Positions 59,263 through 64,000 of a DNA stretch of 64,000 nt are shown piece after piece. The position numbers and the translations under genes are program-made. Source of the stretch: Collinsella sp. (GTDB lineage Bacteria > Actinomycetota > Coriobacteriia > Coriobacteriales > Coriobacteriaceae); contig JAGZQO010000006.1 of NCBI GenBank assembly GCA_018382125.1, positions 18,118 to 82,117 on the forward strand. The letters are read 5' to 3'. The notes under the pieces are model-generated. The model saw nothing but the letters and a program-made list of their open reading frames with translations. It did no database searches and had not been told where the DNA came from. The first letter of the stretch is position 1. Each line of letters starts with the position of its first letter.

Positions 59263-60174
59263 CTATGCATCCACGTCAACGAGTAGACAACGGAGCGTGC
59301 CGGAGCAACCCTCGTAGGGGCGCTTGCCGGCGCCGTAGCCGACGGCCTCGATGTGGTAGCGTGCCGGCAGGTGCTCGGACGTGCGCAGCGCGGTGACGAT
59401 GGCGGCGCCCGTGGGCGTCACGAGCTCGCCAGCGACCGGTGCGGGCGTGAGGGCGATATTGCCCGCCTGGCACAGGTTGACGACAGCGGGGACGGGAATG
59501 GGCATAAGGCCGTGGGCGCAGCGAATGGTTCCGTGGCCTTCGGAGAGCGACTCGACCACGATGTCCTCAATACCTAGGTCATCGAGGCAGATGGCGACAG
59601 AGCAGACGTCGACGATGGAATCGACGGCGCCTACCTCGTGGAACATGACGGTCTCGGGCGTTTTGCCGTGGGCCTTTGCCTCGGCGGCGGCGAGCGCGGT
59701 AAAGATGGCGAGCGCACGACGCTTGGTGCCATCGCTTAGCTGCGAGCCGTCGATGATGGCGGTGACGTCCGCCAAAGAACGGTGGTGATGGTGATGGGCG
59801 TGATGGTGGTCCTCGTGGCCATGGCCATGGGCCTCATGGTCATGTTCGTGGCAGTGACTGTGCTCGTCATGGTCATGATGACGGTGCTCATGCTCGTGCA
59901 TATGCTCGGCAGCTGCTTCGTTGCCGTAGAGCCAGGCCATATCGTGGTCGTGGTTCTCGAGCTCCTCTGCAAGCTGGACGTCGAAATCGCAGGCGTCGAT
60001 GCCATGGTTGTTTACGCGCGTCACGGAGATCGAAAAGCCGTCGACCGGCAGCGTGGCGAGCTGTTCGCGCAGGTGCTCCTCGCTGGCGCCCAGGTCGAGC
60101 AGGGCCGCGACGGTCATATCGCCGCTGATGCCCGAGGTGCCGTCGATGATAAGCGTATGCTGATGGTTGGACAT
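59263..60174 (-). CDS. larC: LarC nickel-insertion protein, N-terminal (LarC1) part only
   Basis: 303 residues. It begins TLIIDGTSGISGDMTVAALLDLG and ends GYGAGKRPYEGCSGTLRCLL, the pattern of the first part of LarC. A very His-rich stretch (about 90-132) would bind nickel. In characterised LarC, a second domain (LarC2, about 130 residues, CTP-binding, sometimes reached by a programmed frameshift) follows. Here the frame ends and the tetR gene begins two bases later, and no LarC2 coding is seen in the neighbouring frames. ATG 60174 is ten bases after larB. Confidence 0.85.
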   Translation of the reverse strand: MSNHQHTLIIDGTSGISGDMTVAALLDLGASEEHLREQLATLPVDGFSISVTRVNNHGIDACDFDVQLAEELENHDHDMAWLYGNEAAAEHMHEHEHRHHDHDEHSHCHEHDHEAHGHGHEDHHHAHHHHHRSLADVTAIIDGSQLSDGTKRRALAIFTALAAAEAKAHGKTPETVMFHEVGAVDSIVDVCSVAICLDDLGIEDIVVESLSEGHGTIRCAHGLMPIPVPAVVNLCQAGNIALTPAPVAGELVTPTGAAIVTALRTSEHLPARYHIEAVGYGAGKRPYEGCSGTLRCLLVDVDA

Positions 60175-60184
60175 GGAATGCTCC

Positions 60185-60967
60185 TTAACGGGCGCGGGAT
60201 GTACCGGCGCTCAGATGATTGATAAGACTTGCCTGGTAGGCGGCACCAAAGCCGTTGTCGATATTGACGACCGAAACGCCACTGGCACAGGAGTTGAGCA
60301 TGGCGAGCAGCGCGGCTACGCCACCAAAGCTCGCGCCGTAGCCCACGCTGGTGGGAACGGCAATGACCGGACAGCTCACCAGACCGCCGATAACGCTCGC
60401 CAGCGCGCCCTCCATGCCGGCGATGGCGATGACCACCTGCGCCTGGGCAAGTTCCTCGGCATGCGCGAGCAGGCGGTGCAGGCCGGCGACACCTACGTCG
60501 TAGAGGCGGTCGACCTCGTTGCCATAGAACTCGGCCGTCAACGCGGCTTCTTCGGCGACGGGTAAGTCGCTCGTGCCGGCGCAGGCGACGACGATGCGTC
60601 CGTTGCCGGTAGGGGAGGGCTTGCCGCCCACGAGGGCGAGCTGTGCGTCCGGGACATATCCCAGGTCGATGCCGTTGTCGAGGAGCTCCGAGGTACGGGC
60701 TGCTTTTTCGGCATCCAGGCGCGTGACCAGGATGCGCTCCTGGCCGGCATCGCGCAGCGCTTCGATAATGGCGGCAATTTGCTCGGCGGTTTTACCGGCA
60801 CCGTAGACAACCTCGCCGGCTCCCTGGCGCACTCCGCGCGAAAGATCGAGCTGTGCAAAACCCAGATCGGCGGTTGGCGCCGTTTGGATGCGCGTGAGGG
60901 CGACTGCCGGGGTGACTGTTCCGCCGGCAACATCGCTCAGCAATTGCTCAAGATCTTGCTTATCCAT
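60185..60967 (-). CDS. larB: LarB pyridinium-3,5-biscarboxylate mononucleotide synthase
   Basis: 260 residues from ATG 60967 (GAAGGGA upstream). PurE-like C-terminal domain with VACAGTSDLPVAEEAA (about 127-142), AIAGMEGAL and C199 in SCPVIAVPTSVGYGAS, the cysteine region implicated in LarB catalysis. It carboxylates and hydrolyses nicotinic acid adenine dinucleotide, the first step to the LarA cofactor. The longer frame to 61000 was not used. First gene of the minus-strand operon. larE, the sulfur-transfer step, is not in this window. Confidence 0.9.
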   Translation of the reverse strand: MDKQDLEQLLSDVAGGTVTPAVALTRIQTAPTADLGFAQLDLSRGVRQGAGEVVYGAGKTAEQIAAIIEALRDAGQERILVTRLDAEKAARTSELLDNGIDLGYVPDAQLALVGGKPSPTGNGRIVVACAGTSDLPVAEEAALTAEFYGNEVDRLYDVGVAGLHRLLAHAEELAQAQVVIAIAGMEGALASVIGGLVSCPVIAVPTSVGYGASFGGVAALLAMLNSCASGVSVVNIDNGFGAAYQASLINHLSAGTSRAR

Positions 60968-61011
60968 ATATGTTCCCTTCGACGGCGCAAAGTCTAGCAC
61001 TCAAAGGGTAT

Positions 61012-61072
61012 GTTTCCGAACACTAAGACAAAATTGTTCGGAAACTATAGGACAGACTGATTCAATTGTTAG
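61012..61072 (-). promoter_or_regulatory. larB promoter with a 10-bp inverted-repeat operator
   Basis: On the minus strand CTAACA (61072-61067), 17-base spacer, TATAGT (61049-61044). GTTTCCGAAC and GTTCGGAAAC (61012-61021 and 61036-61045) are exact reverse complements with a 14-base spacer, one arm overlapping the -10. The TetR protein encoded in the same operon is the likely binder. Confidence 0.6.
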
Positions 61073-61081
61073 ACGGATCGG

Positions 61082-61717
61082 CTAGTCACGCAGGATGATG
61101 TCCATGGCGAGCATCAGGTTGCGCTCGTCGATGGCAAACGGGGCGGCTTCGCGCGTCTTGGGCTTGGCGCAAAACGCGATGCCCGTGCCCGCAGCCTGAA
61201 TCATGGGGATGTCGTTGGCGCCGTCGCCGATTGCCACGGTATGGGCCATGTCGACACCGCACTCAACTGCCCAATCCAGCAGCTGGATGAGCTTGGACTC
61301 CTTGGTCACAATGTCGGCAGCCAACTTACCGGTGAGCTTGCCGTCCACGACCTCCAGGCGGTTAGCGAGGCAAAAGTCGATACCCGCGGCAGCCACGATC
61401 TTGTCAGCGACCTCGTGGAAGCCGCCGCTTACCACGCCGACCCTCCAGCCCTTGCTGTGCGCCGAGCGCACAAGCTCCAGCGCGCCGGGGGTAAACGTCA
61501 CGCGCTCAAACGTGCGCTCGAACACGCTCTCGTCCAGGCCGGCGAGCAGCCCCACGCGCTTCTCGAGCGCTTGCTTAAAGTCCAGCTCGCCGCGCATAGC
61601 GCGCTCGGTGATTTGCGCAACTTGCTCGCCTACGCCGGCCTCCTCGCCCAACAGGTCGATGACCTCCTGGTTGATGAGTGTGGAGTCGATATCCATAACG
61701 ATGAGGCGTGCAGTCAT
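61082..61717 (-). CDS. serB: Phosphoserine phosphatase
   Basis: 211 residues of the HAD superfamily. Motif I is MDIDSTLI (nucleophile D8 or D10 region), motif II VVSGGFHEV, motif III K in TKESK and motif IV GDGANDIPMI. SerB removes phosphate from phosphoserine in the last step of serine synthesis. ATG 61717 follows GGAAAGG. The longer frame from 61786 was not used. It lies upstream of the larB promoter on the same strand and is divergent from aspS. Confidence 0.92.
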   Translation of the reverse strand: MTARLIVMDIDSTLINQEVIDLLGEEAGVGEQVAQITERAMRGELDFKQALEKRVGLLAGLDESVFERTFERVTFTPGALELVRSAHSKGWRVGVVSGGFHEVADKIVAAAGIDFCLANRLEVVDGKLTGKLAADIVTKESKLIQLLDWAVECGVDMAHTVAIGDGANDIPMIQAAGTGIAFCAKPKTREAAPFAIDERNLMLAMDIILRD

Positions 61718-61973
61718 GGCGGGCCTTTCCGAGTGCAGTTGTATTGGGGCACATTGTCGCACGTGGCGCGCCTTGGCGACGGCCACGGTGCGTCAATTGT
61801 TTCGTCTCCGTCAAGTCTTTGGGCAAGAGTTACTTTTCCGCGGCACATCGACACAGGTGCGATAAGATAGAACGCCATGTCTGGCTGCGCGGTTTACGCA
61901 GGCTGGGCAAATCTGTACGACGCCGCCCGGAACGACACGGGGCGGCACAGATCCATAAAGGAGGATCACTGGT

Positions 61974-63761
61974 ATGAGCCAGACCCGTCCCATCGACGAG
62001 CATTCCATGCACACCCGTACCTGCGGCGAGCTTCGCCGCGAGAACGTGGGCGAAGAGGTCACCCTCACCGGTTGGGTGAGCCGTCGCCGTGACCACGGCG
62101 GCCTTATTTTCTGCGACCTTCGCGACCGCGAGGGCATCACGCAGCTCACCTTCGACCCCGAGCACTCCGACGGCGACGCCTTTAAGATCGCCGAGACCAT
62201 GCGTCCCGAGTGGCCCATCAAGATCCACGGCGTCGTGCGCTCCCGTGGCGAGGAGACCACCAACACCAAGCTCGCGACCGGCGAGATCGAGGTCCTGACC
62301 GACCACGCCGAGGTGCTCAACACGTCCGTCACCCCGCCGTTCCAGATCGAGGACGGCATCGAGACCAGCGAGGACACCCGTCTGCGCTATCGCTATCTGG
62401 ATCTCCGCCGTCCCGAGATGATGGCCAACCTCAAGCTGCGCTCCGACTTCACCTTTGCCATTCGCGAGGCGCTGCACAACCGTGAGTTCATGGAGGTCGA
62501 GACGCCCTCCCTGTTTAAGTCCACGCCCGAGGGCGCCCGTGACTTCATCGTCCCCAGCCGTATTCAGCCGGGCAACTTCTACGCCCTGCCGCAGTCCCCG
62601 CAGCTCCTGAAGCAGCTGCTCATGGTCGGTGGCGTCGAGCGCTACTACCAGGTTGCCAAGTGCTTCCGCGACGAGGACCTGCGTGCCGACCGTCAGCCCG
62701 AGTTCACCCAGGTCGATATCGAGATGTCCTTCGTGGACCAGAATGACGTCATGAGCGCGCTCGAGGAGGTCCTGGCCGACGCCTTCGGCCGCATGGGCGT
62801 CGAGATGCCCACGCCGCTGCGTCGCATGGACTACTGGGAGGCCATGGACACCTATGGCTCCGACAAGCCCGATACCCGCTATGGCATGCACCTGGTCGAC
62901 CTGACCGACATCTTTGCCAACTCCAAGTTCAAGGTCTTTGCGACTGCCGCAAACGAGGAGGGCTCTGCCGTCAAGGCCATTAACGCCAAGGGCGCCGGTG
63001 CCTGGGCACGTGCCAAGATCGATAAGCTCGCCGGCGTGGCTTCCACGTTTGGCGCCAAGGGTCTGGCCTGGATCGCCTTCCGCGAGGACGGCTCTATCAA
63101 CAGCCCCATCGTCAAGTTCTTCTCGGACGAGGAGATGGCAGCCCTGCGCGAGCGCATGGACGTCGAGCCCGGCGACCTTGTGATGTTTGCCGCCGGCCCG
63201 CGTCTGCTCTCTGACGAGATCCTGGGCGGCATGCGTTCTCACATGGCCAGCGCGCTCGAGATCAAGCGTGAGGGCCACGACTTCCTGTGGGTCGTCAACT
63301 TTCCGCTGTTCCACTGGGATGAGGACCGCAAGGCTTACGCTGCCGAGCACCAGCCCTTCACCCTGCCGACCGAGACCGACATCGCCAAGATCGAGGCCGA
63401 TCCGTTGGCAGCCGGTTCTTGCACCTACGACTTTGTCATGGACGGCTTTGAGGCCGGCGGCGGCGGTATGCGTATCCACAACGCCGAGATGCAGATGTCC
63501 ATGCTCAAGCTCCTGGGCTTTACCGAGGAGCGCGCCGAGTCTCAGTTTGGCTTCCTCATGGAGGCCCTCAAGTTTGGTGCACCCCCGATGGGCGGTTTCG
63601 CTCTGGGTCTGGACCGCGTGTGCATGCTGCTCACCGGCTCCGATTCCATCCGCGACGTCATGGCGTTCCCCAAGACGGCCAGTGGCTCCGACCTCATGTC
63701 GGGCGCCCCGAGTGCCGTTTCCGGCGCCCAGCTCAAGGACGTCAGCCTGCGCCTGATGTAG
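61974..63761 (+). CDS. aspS: Aspartyl-tRNA synthetase
   Basis: 595 residues of the bacterial type. OB-fold domain GWVSRRRDHGGLIFCDLRDREG (about 34-55), class II motif 2 KCFRDEDLRADRQPEFTQVDIEMSF, the GAD insertion (about 290-420) and motif 3 GGFALGLDRVCMLL. AAAGGAGG precedes the ATG. It may be discriminating or not: this cannot be told by eye. Upstream a GCCGCCC/GGGGCGGC stem precedes the ribosome site. A terminator follows at 63785. Confidence 0.96.
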   Translation: MSQTRPIDEHSMHTRTCGELRRENVGEEVTLTGWVSRRRDHGGLIFCDLRDREGITQLTFDPEHSDGDAFKIAETMRPEWPIKIHGVVRSRGEETTNTKLATGEIEVLTDHAEVLNTSVTPPFQIEDGIETSEDTRLRYRYLDLRRPEMMANLKLRSDFTFAIREALHNREFMEVETPSLFKSTPEGARDFIVPSRIQPGNFYALPQSPQLLKQLLMVGGVERYYQVAKCFRDEDLRADRQPEFTQVDIEMSFVDQNDVMSALEEVLADAFGRMGVEMPTPLRRMDYWEAMDTYGSDKPDTRYGMHLVDLTDIFANSKFKVFATAANEEGSAVKAINAKGAGAWARAKIDKLAGVASTFGAKGLAWIAFREDGSINSPIVKFFSDEEMAALRERMDVEPGDLVMFAAGPRLLSDEILGGMRSHMASALEIKREGHDFLWVVNFPLFHWDEDRKAYAAEHQPFTLPTETDIAKIEADPLAAGSCTYDFVMDGFEAGGGGMRIHNAEMQMSMLKLLGFTEERAESQFGFLMEALKFGAPPMGGFALGLDRVCMLLTGSDSIRDVMAFPKTASGSDLMSGAPSAVSGAQLKDVSLRLM

Positions 63762-63784
63762 GCGAGCGGCTACATATTGCTTGC

Positions 63785-63819
63785 AACGAGGGAAGGACGT
63801 GTGCCTTTCCTCGTTTTTT
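63785..63819 (+). terminator. Terminator of aspS
   Basis: AACGAGGGAAGG (63785-63796) pairs with CCTTTCCTCGTT (63804-63815) with one G-U and a T-run. Confidence 0.85.
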
Positions 63820-63858
63820 ATGCGCCGAGATTGTGAGGGCTTGGGATGACCGGGCGTC

Positions 63859-63894
63859 GCGGAAAGTGCGTCCCGGAATCTGTGTCCAGAACGG
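63859..63894. repeat. Truncated copy of the 62-bp hairpin repeat
   Basis: GCGGAAAGTGCGTCCC, a GGAATC-type loop and CAGAACGGG match the left arm and loop of the array units at 14880-15113. The right arm is then lost. Confidence 0.7.
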
Positions 63895-63962
63895 GTCACG
63901 CTGGTCGCGCGCGCAGACGTGGTGTAAGAGTGTCCTGAGGTCCGTCGCTGCAAGTCCCGATG

Positions 63963-64000
63963 TTACTCCTTCTTGAGACCGCGCTTCTCGACTATCTCGT
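63963..64000 (-). CDS. C-terminal end of a minus-strand gene running off the window
   Basis: Reading the minus strand, the last codons are EIVEKRGLKKE and a TAA stop at 63965-63963. Only 11 residues are in view, too few for a name. The charged sequence looks like a real C-terminus, but a chance frame cannot be excluded. Confidence 0.35.
   Translation of the reverse strand, partial: EIVEKRGLKKE

Overview
The window is 64 kb of gene-dense, high-GC DNA (I judge roughly 60 % G+C; not computed) from a bacterial chromosome. Codon use is rich in GCC, GAG, CTG and CGC, many genes start with GTG or TTG, and cell-envelope genes are of the single-membrane type: a Tad pilus cluster with no secretin, a YhgE/Pip pair, a VanRS-like pair beside a D,D-carboxypeptidase, and a CpsB-type PHP phosphatase. 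Together with the lactate racemase genes this best fits an anaerobic gut actinobacterium of the Coriobacteriia, most likely Collinsella. That placement is inference. There is no rRNA, CRISPR array, prophage or complete insertion sequence.

Layout. 0.4-4.6 kb: a Ca2+-type P-ATPase behind a structured leader, then rsgA. 4.8-14.4 kb: a Tad/Flp pilus operon (cpaB-like, tadZ, tadA, tadB, tadC, flp, four further pilin-like or accessory proteins, a DUF192 protein). 14.5-15.3 kb: tRNA-Phe followed by an unusual repeat region. 15.3-23.3 kb: a GH5-like protein, rsmI, metG, rsmA, tatD, tRNA-Leu, an SPFH protein, rlmH, proC. 23.4-29.4 kb: a 57-residue membrane protein, serS, a small gene under a LexA-like box, three identical tRNA-Arg(ACG) genes, an 813-residue protein of unknown function, tRNA-Ser. 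29.5-36.2 kb: dacA, divergent from a VanRS-like pair, then pstB and a PhoBR-like pair. 36.4-41.2 kb: a capsule-control trio (Wzz-like protein, BY-kinase, PHP phosphatase), a GNAT protein, htpG. 41.6-50.8 kb: two YhgE/Pip proteins, an EamA permease, an M20 peptidase, an OFA-type MFS carrier. 50.9-55.4 kb: hisS and ppc. 56.3-61.7 kb: larA-larD on the plus strand, larB-larC-tetR and serB on the minus strand. 62-63.8 kb: aspS. The last bases hold the end of a minus-strand gene.

Together the genes cover translation (five synthetase, rRNA methyltransferase and ribosome-maturation functions, six tRNAs), a surface pilus, envelope sensing and peptidoglycan trimming, phosphate-type signalling, and lactate isomerisation with a nickel-pincer cofactor.

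The least ordinary content is non-coding. Downstream of tRNA-Phe and of two tRNA-Arg genes, a segment of about 190 bp is tandemly duplicated: tRNA 3' end, terminator, a reverse-complement copy of that tRNA's own T-arm, and GC-rich hairpins. tRNA-Ser carries only the antisense T-arm. A four-unit hairpin array with an exact 62-bp period follows the tRNA-Phe region. At least two families of long intergenic palindromes have conserved cores and covarying stems. These look like undescribed, probably lineage-specific, element families.
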